From Planctomycetota bacterium (GTDB lineage Bacteria > Planctomycetota > Planctomycetia > Gemmatales > Gemmataceae), in NCBI GenBank assembly GCA_016873095.1, contig VGYC01000004.1:1-64000 (forward strand): a stretch of 64,000 nucleotides of DNA, written 5' to 3'. Below, piece by piece: positions 36,213-47,093 of this stretch. Every line of letters starts with the position of its first letter. Position 1 is the first letter of the stretch. Under the pieces are notes generated by a model that did not search any database, was not told the origin of the DNA, and saw nothing but the letters and a program-made list of their open reading frames with translations. The position numbers and the translations under genes are program-made.

Positions 36213-36537
36213 GTTGCCGTCTCGTCGAGCGCCTCGGCGTTGCCGAGCGATGGATTGCCTTGCGCTTGCGAGTTTGATGCACACGCACCCGAATTGAGAC
36301 TCTTCCGCGCCGACTTATCCATCTCCTTACTCCACACCTCCCGCTTTTCCCATATCTCCCATATTCCCCAAGGTTACCGACTCCATGCGCTGCCTCGAAC
36401 GCCGATGACGATTTTCAGTTGCAGGCATCGAATAAGCCGGTCCGATACAGTATGGACTCGACGAGCCTGGTCGCGGACCGTGGACGTTCCGCCCCGCTGT
36501 GCCGTCTCGCTACGATCTGCTACGCGCTGGTGTCAGC
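36213..36537. other. Gap with no recognisable gene
   Basis: 325 bases between the DUF1501 and GT2 genes. It is richer in C and T on the plus strand than its surroundings (36300-36380). I see no convincing gene or repeat, only a small CTCGGC/GCCGAG hairpin near 36235. Confidence 0.5.
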
Positions 36538-37290
36538 ATGTACCGTGACAAGAAAGTCGTCGTGGTCCTTCCTGCCTACAATGCGGCCCGGACGCTGCAC
36601 GATACCGTGCGCGAGATTCCATTCGAGCTTGTGGATGAGCTCGTTCTCGTGGACGATGACAGCAAGGACAACACCATCGAGGTGGCCCACCGGCTCGGCA
36701 TCAAGCACATCATCAAACATGAGCAGAACAAGGGCTATGGCGCCAATCAGAAGACGTGCTACAACAAGGCCCTGGAGCTGGGAGCGGACATCATCGTCAT
36801 GCTGCATCCCGATTACCAGTACACGCCCCTGCTGTTGCATGCCATGATCTCGATGATCGGCAACGGGGTTTACCCGGTCGTCTTCGGCTCGAGGATTCTC
36901 GGCAAGGGCGCGCGCCGGGGCGGCATGCCGGTCTACAAGTACTTCTCCAATCGCATCCTGACGTTTGTCCAAAACGTGCTCCTGAACCAGCATCTCTCGG
37001 AGTATCACACTGGCTACCGCGCTTTTTCGCGCGAGGTCCTGAAGCGCGTCAACTATGTCGCGAACGCCGATGGCTTCATTTTCGACAATGAAATCGTGGC
37101 GCAGATCTTTCATTGCGGCTACGAGATCGCCGAGATCACCTGTCCCACCAAGTACTTCCCCGAGGCGTCGTCGATCCGCTTCCTGCAGAGCATGAAGTAT
37201 GGATTCGGCGTGCTGCGCGTGTCTTTGCTCTATTTCTTGAACAAGACCGGAGTCTTTCATTGGAAACGCCTGACCAACCGCTCGGCCTGA
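36538..37290 (+). CDS. Polyprenyl-phosphate glycosyltransferase, GT2 (DPM1/DolP-mannosyltransferase-like)
   Basis: 250 aa from ATG 36538 (MYRDKKVVVVLPAYNAARTL). GT-A signatures: VVLPAYNAARTLHDTV, ELVLVDDDSKDNT, EQNKGYGANQKTCYNKA, and the metal site MLHPDYQYTP (DxD-like D-Y-Q). HTGYRAFSREVL is also typical of polyprenyl-phosphate hexosyltransferases. No C-terminal membrane domain, only a hydrophobic end. It probably loads a sugar onto undecaprenyl phosphate for use by the next gene, a GT39-type enzyme starting inside its 3' end. This two-gene arrangement matches ArnC/ArnT-like pairs. Confidence 0.92.
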   Translation: MYRDKKVVVVLPAYNAARTLHDTVREIPFELVDELVLVDDDSKDNTIEVAHRLGIKHIIKHEQNKGYGANQKTCYNKALELGADIIVMLHPDYQYTPLLLHAMISMIGNGVYPVVFGSRILGKGARRGGMPVYKYFSNRILTFVQNVLLNQHLSEYHTGYRAFSREVLKRVNYVANADGFIFDNEIVAQIFHCGYEIAEITCPTKYFPEASSIRFLQSMKYGFGVLRVSLLYFLNKTGVFHWKRLTNRSA

Positions 37291-38966
37291 AACGAGCCGA
37301 CGTCTGCTATCTCACGGTCTTGCTCGTTTCGGCGCTACTCTTCTTCATCCCCAACCTGGGCCGCGTGCATCTGTTTGACTGGGATGAGATCAACTTTGCC
37401 GAGTCGGCGCGCGAGATGATCGTCACGGGCGATTACGCCCGGGTGCGCATCAACTTTCAACCGTTCTGGGAGAAGCCGCCGTTCTTTCTGTGGCTGCAAT
37501 GTCTCTGCATGAACGTCTTCGGCATCGGCGAGTTCGCCGCGCGGCTGCCGAACGCGATCTTTGGCGTCCTTACGCTCCTTACCCTGTACTGGATCGGCAA
37601 ACGCAGCGTCGGTCGCCGTTTCGGCTTCATCTGGGGAGTATGCTATCTCGGCTCGTTTCTGCCTCATATGTATTTCAAGTCGGGCATCATCGATCCGGTG
37701 TTCAATTACTTCATCTTCCTGGGCATCTATGTCGCCTATCGGGCCATCCAGGATGACGCGAAGAGCCCCGCGCAGCTGGCGCTGCTCTCCGGCGCGCTGA
37801 TCGGGCTGGCCAACTTGACCAAGGGCCCTGTGGGGCTGTTGATCTTCATGTTGACCATGACCGCGTACTGGCTGGCGCTGCGTTGCAAGAGAATCGTCAG
37901 CCTCTGGACCATGCTGGCTTTTGCCCTGTCCTTCACCCTGGTCTCATTCTTGTGGTTCGGCATGGAAGTGCTGCAACATGGGCCCTGGTTCGTGATCGAG
38001 TTCATCAAGTACCAGATCGAGTTGTTTGCCACGCCGGTGGCCGGGCACAAGCAACCCATCTATTACCACTTCGTGGTCGTGTTCATCGGTTGCTTTCCCA
38101 TGTCGATCCTGGCCCTGCCGTGCCTGCTCAACCGCAGCAGGGACGGCGACGACGCGCTCATGGGACTGATGCGATTGCTGTTCTGGGTCGTGATGATCCT
38201 GTTCACGATCGTCTCCACGAAGATTCTGCATTATTCATCCATGTCGTATCTGCCGCTGTCGTATCTCGCCAGCGTCTATATCCACCGCCTGGTGACGGCG
38301 CGCGAAGAACTGGCACGCTACGTGTTTCGCTTGCTGGCGTTGACCGGCGTGTCGATCTGCGTCATTCTGGTGGCGGCGCCGCTGGCCGTTTACCGAAGCG
38401 ACCTGCTGATTCCCTACCTCAGGCACGAATTCCTCGTCGCCTGCTTGCAATCGCAGGTCACCTGGCAAGGCTACGAGTTTCTGGTGGGTCCGCTCTACCT
38501 GCTCGCGCTGGTGACTGCGCTCATTCTGCTGATGCGCCGGCACATCACGCAAGGGCTGCTGGCGCTGCTCTACTCGACGGCAACTTGCATGGCCCTGTTT
38601 CTGCTGACCATGATGCCGATTATCGACGCTTACTATCAGGCCCCGGCGATCAACTTCTACAAGAGCATGGCGGGACGGGACGTTTACGTCTTGCCGGTGG
38701 GCTTCAAGAGTTATGCCCACTATTTCTATTTCCAAAAGCCTCGCCGAACGGAACATGGAGACCAGGAGGAGCGCTACCTGTTGACCGGCAACATCGACAA
38801 GCCGGCTTACTTCGTCACCAAGGCCAACAACCGGGACTTTCCGAAGGCCAATCCGGGCTGCCGGCTATTGAAGCGCGAAGGCGGCTACCTGTTCTATAGC
38901 CGGATGCCCACAAGAGAGCTCGTTAGCCGCGGCGAGCGCTCCTCCGCAACCCGTTCGGGCCCTTGA
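37260..38966 (+). CDS. ArnT/PMT-type (GT39/GT83) membrane glycosyltransferase
   Basis: 568 aa, about 11-12 transmembrane helices. The motif HLFDWDEINFAESAREM (catalytic Asp/Glu pair on the first periplasmic loop) followed by QPFWEKPPFFLWLQ is diagnostic of dolichyl-phosphate-mannose/ArnT-like glycosyltransferases, which move a sugar from a polyprenyl phosphate carrier to lipid or protein on the periplasmic side. No ATG fits before the first helix; TTG 37260 has GGAG at 37249-37252 and is the best start, overlapping the GT2 gene by 31 bases. The C-terminal soluble part (about 460-568) is short. It works with the upstream GT2 enzyme. Confidence 0.9.
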   Translation: METPDQPLGLKRADVCYLTVLLVSALLFFIPNLGRVHLFDWDEINFAESAREMIVTGDYARVRINFQPFWEKPPFFLWLQCLCMNVFGIGEFAARLPNAIFGVLTLLTLYWIGKRSVGRRFGFIWGVCYLGSFLPHMYFKSGIIDPVFNYFIFLGIYVAYRAIQDDAKSPAQLALLSGALIGLANLTKGPVGLLIFMLTMTAYWLALRCKRIVSLWTMLAFALSFTLVSFLWFGMEVLQHGPWFVIEFIKYQIELFATPVAGHKQPIYYHFVVVFIGCFPMSILALPCLLNRSRDGDDALMGLMRLLFWVVMILFTIVSTKILHYSSMSYLPLSYLASVYIHRLVTAREELARYVFRLLALTGVSICVILVAAPLAVYRSDLLIPYLRHEFLVACLQSQVTWQGYEFLVGPLYLLALVTALILLMRRHITQGLLALLYSTATCMALFLLTMMPIIDAYYQAPAINFYKSMAGRDVYVLPVGFKSYAHYFYFQKPRRTEHGDQEERYLLTGNIDKPAYFVTKANNRDFPKANPGCRLLKREGGYLFYSRMPTRELVSRGERSSATRSGP

Positions 38967-39054
38967 GCCGATGCTGTTCTCGCCATGCTGGCGTTGCTCG
39001 ACTCCCATTTGCGGCTATTATGTATGAATGTCCTCCAATCGAAATTGCACCGCC

Positions 39055-40467
<1,413 letters not shown>

Positions 40468-40502
40468 TGCCAGTCCACATCGGCAGCCGGATTGAGTCTT
40501 TG

Positions 40503-41660
40503 TCAAGCCACCACGACCATGTCACGCCCGTAACTTGAGAGCAGCTCCGCGCCGTCATCCGTGACCACCACGTTATCGATGATACGTGCACCGAGCCGCT
40601 CGTCGCCGAGGAAGACCGGCGGCTCGACGCTGACCACCATGCTGGTCTGGAGCGTGTAGGTGCTGCCGCCGAACATGTGGATGGGTTCGCCCCAGGTGGG
40701 CGGAAAGCCGGGCGCCAGGCCGTAGCCGCTGGTGTGCACACGGCCATGGTCGAGGCCCGATTCCTGGATGACGCGCCTGGCGGCCTCGTGGGGAATCACG
40801 GCAGGTACGCCGCCGCGAATCTGGGCGATGCAGGCATCGGCGGCCGCGCGAACCAGGGTATACAGCTCGCGCATCCTGGGCGTGGGCGGGCCGATGCAGA
40901 ACTGGCGACCGATCGTGGCCGTGTAGCGCTTGCAGGTCGCGCCATACTCGATGTTGCCGAAATCGCCGCGCCGCAGGCGGCGCTCCGTGGGTGCTCCATG
41001 GCTGAAGCACGAGCGTTCGCCCGAGACGAGATTGATGGGGCTCGCCGCCAGGCCGCTGCCGGCGGTGAGCAGGGCATGATGGACCTCTCCAGCCAGTTCC
41101 AGTTCACTGACGCCTTCGCGCAAGGCTCTGGCGAAGACGGTCATGGCCGCATCGGCTCTGCGGCCGGCCTCGCGGATGTACTCGAGCTCGGGCGCTGATT
41201 TCACCAGTGTCAGGTCATGGACCAGGTTGGTCGGCTCAGCAACGAGTGCCTTGCCGAGCAATTCCTGGATCCGGGCATAATGGTGCGGATGCAGATAGTA
41301 GGCCGGGACTTCCATGCCGACGCGGGCGCTCCGCAGATCGAGCGCTGCCGCCAGCCGTGCAAATGCCTCGACCGGATCTTCGGGTTCAGGGCCGCCGAAT
41401 GTGTGGATCTCATCCACCAGGGCATCGTCCCGGAACTCGTTGCGTTCCCCTTCGCGCGTCAGGATCGTGAGAGGTCCGGGCCTGGCCGAGAGCGGCAGGC
41501 ACTGAAACTCCTGGTAGCTCTTCGCATCCGATCCCGTCAGCCAGCGGATCGACACCGGATGGAAGAGCAGCAGCCAGTCCAGGCCGGCCCGGCCGATGGC
41601 ATCGCGCGCCCGCGCCCGCCGACCGGCAAACTCTTCCGCGGAGAAATCGTGCTTCGACAT
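40503..41660 (-). CDS. M24 peptidase-fold (pita-bread) hydrolase, metal ligands not conserved
   Basis: 385 aa: creatinase N-terminal domain (about 1-150; LDWLLLFHPVSIRWLTG), then an M24 domain. Where Xaa-Pro peptidases have five metal ligands (D, D, H, E, E), this protein has the first Asp (RGDFGNIEYGATCKRYTATIGR) but Arg/Tyr at the second. The His region reads HTSGYGLAPGFPPTWGEP, the first Glu is present (VSVEPPVF), and the last is Ile (ARIIDNVVVT). This suggests a metal-independent amidinohydrolase or ectoine-hydrolase (DoeA)-like enzyme rather than an aminopeptidase. It is divergent from the MFS transporter 105 bases away, so the two may handle the same small molecule. Confidence 0.85.
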   Translation of the reverse strand: MSKHDFSAEEFAGRRARARDAIGRAGLDWLLLFHPVSIRWLTGSDAKSYQEFQCLPLSARPGPLTILTREGERNEFRDDALVDEIHTFGGPEPEDPVEAFARLAAALDLRSARVGMEVPAYYLHPHHYARIQELLGKALVAEPTNLVHDLTLVKSAPELEYIREAGRRADAAMTVFARALREGVSELELAGEVHHALLTAGSGLAASPINLVSGERSCFSHGAPTERRLRRGDFGNIEYGATCKRYTATIGRQFCIGPPTPRMRELYTLVRAAADACIAQIRGGVPAVIPHEAARRVIQESGLDHGRVHTSGYGLAPGFPPTWGEPIHMFGGSTYTLQTSMVVSVEPPVFLGDERLGARIIDNVVVTDDGAELLSSYGRDMVVVA

Positions 41661-41765
41661 GGGTTTCTTTCAAATAGCGTGGTCGCATTCGTGAAGGCAG
41701 TCATACCTTATGACATTGTCGGATGCCGTAGCAGCTGGACTTTCTCCATTAGCGAGTGCCCTTTG

Positions 41766-43040
41766 ATGTCGTTATCTCACGACGAGCACCAGCCCACCAT
41801 ACATCGCTGGCTCATCGTCTGCATGTTGATGGGTTTCACGTTCCTGGGACATTTCAATCGCGTCAGCATTTCAGTCGCGGGCAACGAGCGCTTCATCGGT
41901 CCGAACGGCATGAGCAACGAGCAGATGGGCATGGTCTATTCCGCCTTTCTGCTGGTGTACACGATCTGCATGTTGCCTGGCGGCTGGGTGATCGACCGTA
42001 TCGGGCCGAGGCTGGCTCTGACGGGTATGGGACTCGGCATGGGGTTTTGCGTCATCCTCACCGGCGCGCTGGGCTGGCTGGCGTTGCCCATCGTGTCGCT
42101 GTGGTTGCCGCTGCTGGCGATTCGTGGCTGTGCAGGGGTCGTGAGCGTGCCGCTGCATCCCGGGGCAGCGCGCAGCGTATCCTTGTGGGTGCCGCTGGCC
42201 GATCGTGCCACGGCCAATGGCCTGGTGACAGCTGGCGCACTTGTTGGCATCGCCTTGACCTATCCGCTTTTCGGCATGCTCATGGACTGGCTCGACTGGC
42301 CGCTGGCGTTCGTCGTCTGCGGCGCAACCATGATGCTGTTTGCACTTGTGTGGTGGCGACTGGCTGCCGATCCTCCGGCCGAACGAGGCCTCAATGTCAC
42401 ACCTGGACAGGTCATCGCGCGTACGCGAACAAGCAGCGCCGAGGTATTCGAACTGTTGCGCAATCGGAGCCTCGTTCTGTTGACGCTCAGCTATGCGATG
42501 CTCAGTTACTTCCAGTATCTGTTCTTCTACTGGATCGAGCATTACTTCGAGAAGGAACTCCATCTACCCGTTACCGCGAGCCGGCGGGCCGCCTTCACTG
42601 TGACGATGGCGATGGCCTTCGGCATGGCGTTCGGCGGGTATGGCACCGACTACCTGTGCCGCAGATTCGGACGTCGCCAGGGTTGTCGGGCCATGGCGCT
42701 CACCGGCATGGGCTTGAGCGCACTTTTCGGGTGGCAGGGCGTTTCGGCACAGGATCCCAGCCATGTCGTCGTGCTCTTTGCACTGGCGCTGGGATCGCTT
42801 GGGCTGTGCGAAGGCATCTTCTGGACGACGGCACCAGTTCTTGGCGTGCGCAACGGCGGCCTGGCATGCGCCTTCCTGAACACCATCGGCAATGCCGGCG
42901 GATTGCTGGCGCCGGTGTTGACACCATGGATCGGTGAGCAATACGGCTGGACCGCCGCCATCGCCGTGGCGTGCCTTGTTTGTGCCGCGGGCGCTCTGTT
43001 ATGGCTGGTGATCGACACCCAGCCAGCGGATCGATGCTGA
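41766..43040 (+). CDS. MFS transporter
   Basis: 424 aa from ATG 41766 (MSLSHDEHQPTIHRWLIV), twelve predicted transmembrane helices. The MFS loop 2-3 motif reads GGWVIDRIGPRLAL (G-x3-D-R-x-G), with its second-half counterpart GGYGTDYLCRRFGRR. HFNRVSISVAGNE in the first helix resembles anion:cation symporter (sugar acid/hexuronate) members. Likely imports a small organic acid or sugar derivative. It is divergent from the M24-type hydrolase, so import plus hydrolysis of one compound is plausible, and convergent with the sialidase. Confidence 0.88.
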   Translation: MSLSHDEHQPTIHRWLIVCMLMGFTFLGHFNRVSISVAGNERFIGPNGMSNEQMGMVYSAFLLVYTICMLPGGWVIDRIGPRLALTGMGLGMGFCVILTGALGWLALPIVSLWLPLLAIRGCAGVVSVPLHPGAARSVSLWVPLADRATANGLVTAGALVGIALTYPLFGMLMDWLDWPLAFVVCGATMMLFALVWWRLAADPPAERGLNVTPGQVIARTRTSSAEVFELLRNRSLVLLTLSYAMLSYFQYLFFYWIEHYFEKELHLPVTASRRAAFTVTMAMAFGMAFGGYGTDYLCRRFGRRQGCRAMALTGMGLSALFGWQGVSAQDPSHVVVLFALALGSLGLCEGIFWTTAPVLGVRNGGLACAFLNTIGNAGGLLAPVLTPWIGEQYGWTAAIAVACLVCAAGALLWLVIDTQPADRC

Positions 43041-43067
43041 GTGACGTGTGCGGCTCGTTTTGGTAGC

Positions 43068-44165
43068 TCAACCCGGGTCCCTGAGCGCGACAAAGGTCAG
43101 CGCGCGATAATCGTCGCGCTCGAAGAGCACGCCGATCCGGCCGTCTGGGAGCGTGGCCAGGCAGGAGTACGCAGCCGCGCCCTCGTGGATCAGCATGCTT
43201 TCGGGCCAGGTCTTGCCATCGTCGTGGCTGAGGCGGATGGTCAGGCGTTCGCGCTTGCGAGTAGACGCCGGATTGCTGAAGACCAGACTCTTGCCGTGGC
43301 GATGCAGGCTACCCTGGCAGATCGGCTCGATCAAGGCATCGTCGTAGCGCGAGTCCGACCAGGTTTGCCCACCGTCCTTGCTGAAGGCGACGGCGCGGCG
43401 TCGCGACCTGTCCTTGTCGCCGTGGTAGTTGCGCATGTTGAGCATCAAGGAGCTGTCCCCAAGCTCGACGACCTGGCATTCGTTGGTGAACGGTCCAGCA
43501 GCACCGCCAAGCTGCCAGGTCTTGCCGTGATCGTCGCTGTAGATGATGTGCGAGTGGTAACCGGCGTTGCCGGGCTGCGCTTTCACCTTGTGATCGCAGG
43601 GGATGACCAGCCGGCCCGCGAAGTTCCCCTTCGCAAGCTGGATGCCGACGCCGGGGCCGGTGGCGACCCAGCTCCAGCCGGGCCTCGTCACCGCGGCGGT
43701 GATGTTTACCGGCCTTGCCCATGTCTTGCCGTCGTCCCTGCTGTGCGTGACGAAGACAGCGCGGTTGTCGCGGCAGAACGGCAACCAGATGACGCCGGTG
43801 TCGCGATCGACGACCGGGCACGGATTGCCGATGGTGATCTTGGCGGTGTCGCCTGCCTCGTAGACAAGTTCCAGAGGACCCCAGGTCTTGCCACCGTCGC
43901 CGCTGCGCTTGAGGACCAGATCGACGTCGCCATGGTCCGACCGGCTGGTCTTGCGGCCCTCGCAAAAGGCAAGCAACGTCCCCTTGGGCGTGACGAGTAG
44001 CGACGGAATGCGGAAGGTATGATAGCCTTCCTTGCCGCTGACGAAGACATCTATGTCCGTTGCAGGATTGCCGTCGCCGGATGCGTCCGCGCGCGTCAGC
44101 ACCATCACGACAGGAACAAGTGCGTGCGTCAAGGCAACTGCCCAGAACTTGCGATGGTTTTTCAT
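43068..44165 (-). CDS. Exo-alpha-sialidase (BNR repeat, GH33-like)
   Basis: 365 aa from ATG 44165 (MKNHRKFWAVALTHALVPVVM), giving a signal peptide. The FRIP motif (HTFRIPSLLVTPKG, catalytic Arg) is near residue 50, followed by FCEGRKTSRSDHGDVDLVLKRS (catalytic Asp region). Five Asp-boxes follow (SGDGGKTW, SRDDGKTW, SDDHGKTW, SKDGGQTW, SHDDGKTW). These define a six-bladed sialidase propeller. It would release terminal sialic acid or a related sugar from glycans outside the cytoplasm; planctomycete members may use other 2-keto sugars. Single gene, next to the serpin remnant. Confidence 0.92.
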   Translation of the reverse strand: MKNHRKFWAVALTHALVPVVMVLTRADASGDGNPATDIDVFVSGKEGYHTFRIPSLLVTPKGTLLAFCEGRKTSRSDHGDVDLVLKRSGDGGKTWGPLELVYEAGDTAKITIGNPCPVVDRDTGVIWLPFCRDNRAVFVTHSRDDGKTWARPVNITAAVTRPGWSWVATGPGVGIQLAKGNFAGRLVIPCDHKVKAQPGNAGYHSHIIYSDDHGKTWQLGGAAGPFTNECQVVELGDSSLMLNMRNYHGDKDRSRRRAVAFSKDGGQTWSDSRYDDALIEPICQGSLHRHGKSLVFSNPASTRKRERLTIRLSHDDGKTWPESMLIHEGAAAYSCLATLPDGRIGVLFERDDYRALTFVALRDPG

Positions 44166-44221
44166 GTGGCATCCCGGATTGCTTCGGCTCCGCTCCCCTG
44201 ACGCAAGCAAACGCGCGTCAG

Positions 44222-44292
44222 ATCACGGTCCCGTCCAGCACGACGGCTCCCTTGGGGATGACGACGATGCCGTCGCGGATGACGTAGTTCTT
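44222..44292 (-). repeat. Duplicated 3' end of glgC (71 bp, exact)
   Basis: Identical over 71 bases to 45623-45693, which encodes the last 23 or so codons of glgC. It lies 1.4 kb away on the far side of the serpin pseudogene, in the same orientation. It has no start and is not part of a gene here. Confidence 0.95.
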
Positions 44293-44369
44293 GTATCGAG
44301 AAGGGGGTGGCAACGCAATGAATCTTTCGTTGCCGGCAAAAGCCGCGTCTTGAGAACAACGATACGGTC

Positions 44370-45597
44370 AACGCTTGGCAGCTTTCGGCCGTGGCGCTGC
44401 GCCCTCGCTTGGGTCCATCACCCGGCCGCCGCAAAGGATGAAATGGTCACTGCGGCGCACGATCAGGAACAGGAAAGGGTGATCCGCGCGGAAGCTTGGC
44501 GGCTCCTTTGGTGGATCCTTTTCAGCGGCCTTTTTGTCGACCACGATGGCCGTGATCGCCGCCGCTTTGGTTCCTTCTTCGGTGACGTCCACGTAGGTTT
44601 TTTGCCTGGCATCCGACACATGAAGATCGCCTGCCGGCCATACCTGAAAGGTCTGCCTGGCCGCGCGCGAATACCGTCTTCATGCCGAGTCTGGCAAGCA
44701 TGTCGTTGAGCTTAATCTCCGTAGCGATACGAAACCGTGGCAGATGGACGCGCACCTCCGGTTCCATTTTGAGGCTCTTGATTGCCTCCACGCATCGCGC
44801 CGCCGACAGCCGTTTTTCCATGTCGGCCAAGCCCTTGACATTGTTGGGTAGGACAAGGACCATTGCCAAATCGCCACCCTTGTAAGGCAACTCGAGGACC
44901 TGGTGGTCCTTGGCTTCCGCGTAGCGAAACGAGCCGACGACATACATCAAGGGAACTTTGACAGCATCAGTGTCATCACGATAGAAATTCAGCAAGTGTG
45001 TACCGCGCGCGTAGAAGGGCTCTTGCCAGAAGCCGTTGAAATAGAAAGCATTCGCCAGGACCAGGACCGTGAGCGGCTGTAGTTGACCGGGTTGCAGCAA
45101 GTCCTTGATCATGCCGCGAGTCTGCTTGGCCCCCCAGGCGTTGATGGCCTCGCGGGCTTGTTCGGGATTGGCGGCAAAATCAGTTTCATGGAAGCCGGCT
45201 CGATAGGAGTTGTTCATGATTCCCAGAAAGTCGGGTCGCCAGCCAAAGTCCTTCTGTCCCCAGAGAGCATTGGCCATCGCGAGCTGAAAGTCGCCCTTCT
45301 TCGTCGCTGCGTCAAGTTCGTGGATCAGCCCGGAATTGGCGGCTGCCAGCTTTTCCGCCGATAGCTTCAGGTGCCGGGCGCGTCCTTGGCGAGGAGAGGA
45401 TACAGATCCATTGCCAGGCGGTTGTTGCTTTCCACCAGCGCTTCCCGGTCCGCGGCGGGAACCGGCGCTCGTTTTTCCGCGCGGTTTTTGCCATCGTCAG
45501 CGACCTTGTCTTCGGGCTTGCCGCGCCCTTTCGAGCAGCCGAATATTGCGATCCAGCAGGCCACAATACCGAACAAAGCGGCACGCTTTAGATCCAT
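44370..45597 (-). pseudogene. Serpin (serine protease inhibitor) lipoprotein, degraded
   Basis: Three pieces on the minus strand in changing frames. First (45597-45367): a lipoprotein signal ending IAIFGCSKGRG and the serpin start ESNNRLAMDLYPLLAKD, which then hits a stop. Second (about 45375-44630): LKLSAEKLAAANSGLIHELD, FQLAMANALWGQKDF, ANAFYFNGFWQEPF, a well-conserved serpin core. Third (about 44632-44370), after another frameshift: KTYVDVTEEGTKAAAITAIV (the hinge of the reactive loop) and HPFLFLIVRRSDHFILCGG. About 50-60 residues between pieces one and two (the SPYSISTAL region of serpins) are deleted. An intact gene would have been a membrane-anchored protease inhibitor. Confidence 0.85.
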
Positions 45598-45618
45598 GGC
45601 TTGACTCCTTCGCGACCA

Positions 45619-46911
45619 TCAAATCACGGTCCCGTCCAGCACGACGGCTCCCTTGGGGATGACGACGATGCCGTCGCGGATGACGTAGTTCTTCCCCTCG
45701 GCATCGCGGACCTTTTCTTGATTGACGATGCGGACATTGGCGCCGATGCGGCAGTCCTTGTCGAGGATGGCGTTTTCGATGACCGAGGCTTCGCCGATGC
45801 CGAGGTCGGGTACGCCGCGATGGCGGTTCTCCTGGCGCTGCCCGTCGGTCTCGAAATGGTCGGCGCCGATGATGACGGTGTCGCGGATGGCGGCGGCGCG
45901 ACCGATGCGGGTGCGGACCCCGACGATGCAGCGCTCGATCTGGCAGTCCGCTTGCACGAGACAGCCATCGCCCAGCAGGCAGTTCTTGACACGGGAGTTG
46001 ACGACGCGCGAGGCCGGCAAGTAGCGCATGCGCGTGTAGATGACGCCCTCCGGGGCATGGAACTCGAACGGCGGATTATCGTCGGCCAGGGCCAGGTTGG
46101 CCTCGTGGTACGACTTCACCGTGCCCACATCTTCCCAGTAGCCATCGAACACGTGGGCTTGCACGTGCTGCTCCCGGATGCTGCGCGGGAAGATCTCCTT
46201 GCCGAAGTCGGCGGCCAGCGGCGGCGCGTTCAGCAGATGGAAAAGCGTGTCGCGCTTGAACAGGTAGATGCCCATGCTGGCCAGGAACACCCGTCCATCG
46301 CCGGCGCGCACGCTGTGCTGGCGCTCCAGCAACTCCGGCGACGTCTTCCAGGGCGCCTGCTCCGCTGCCGTCTTCGGCTTCTCGACGAAGCCGGTGATCC
46401 GTCCGCCATCGTCCAGCCGGACGATGCCAAAGCTTGACGCCTGTTCCGCCTTGACGGGCAGCACGGCAATGGTCACGTCGGCGCCGCTCTGGCGATGCGT
46501 GCGGAGAAGGTGGCGAAAATCCATGCGATAGATCTGGTCGCCGGAGAGGACAAGCACGTCGCGGCAGCCGTCCTCGTGCACGTAGCGGATGTTCTGCCGG
46601 ACGGCGTCGGCGGTGCCCTGGTACCAGTCCGAGGCCGCCATCGTCTGCTGGGCGGCCAGAATCTCGACGAAGCCACGGCTGAACGGATCGAACTTGTAGG
46701 TGTTGGCGATGTGCCGGTGCAGGCTCACGCTGAGAAACTGCGTGAGCACGTAAACGCGGTTGACACCGCTGTTGATGCAGTTGCTGATAGGGATGTCGAT
46801 GATGCGATACTTGCCGGCAATGGGCACGGCCGGCTTGCTGCGCAGCATCGTCAACGGATACAGCCGCGTGCCGCGTCCGCCGCCAAGGATCAAGCTCAAC
46901 ACATCTCGCAT
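45619..46911 (-). CDS. glgC: Glucose-1-phosphate adenylyltransferase
   Basis: 430 aa. The N-terminal nucleotidyltransferase domain has [39 protein letters not shown] (ATP-binding and activator-binding), [22 protein letters not shown] and FVEKPK. The C-terminal left-handed beta-helix (about 300-430) has [15 protein letters not shown] and the end VVLDGTVI. It makes ADP-glucose, the committed step in glycogen synthesis. It lies downstream of glgX on the same strand (182-base gap), forming a glycogen unit. Its last 23 codons are duplicated at 44222-44292. Confidence 0.97.
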   Translation of the reverse strand: MRDVLSLILGGGRGTRLYPLTMLRSKPAVPIAGKYRIIDIPISNCINSGVNRVYVLTQFLSVSLHRHIANTYKFDPFSRGFVEILAAQQTMAASDWYQGTADAVRQNIRYVHEDGCRDVLVLSGDQIYRMDFRHLLRTHRQSGADVTIAVLPVKAEQASSFGIVRLDDGGRITGFVEKPKTAAEQAPWKTSPELLERQHSVRAGDGRVFLASMGIYLFKRDTLFHLLNAPPLAADFGKEIFPRSIREQHVQAHVFDGYWEDVGTVKSYHEANLALADDNPPFEFHAPEGVIYTRMRYLPASRVVNSRVKNCLLGDGCLVQADCQIERCIVGVRTRIGRAAAIRDTVIIGADHFETDGQRQENRHRGVPDLGIGEASVIENAILDKDCRIGANVRIVNQEKVRDAEGKNYVIRDGIVVIPKGAVVLDGTVI

Positions 46912-47093
46912 GGGGTACTCGTTCTGCTAAGGTTCTTGACCGGAGGCACCAAAAGTGCTTGCGTCCGTGGCCGGAGGCAACGGCAACGGCTCTTCGACCG
47001 TCGGCCTGGAAGCGTGAGCTTATCCGCCATGGCGAGGCTCCAGGTCTTTGCCCGCCATCATATCAGCATGGCAGTAGCCACCAAAAAGGGCGG

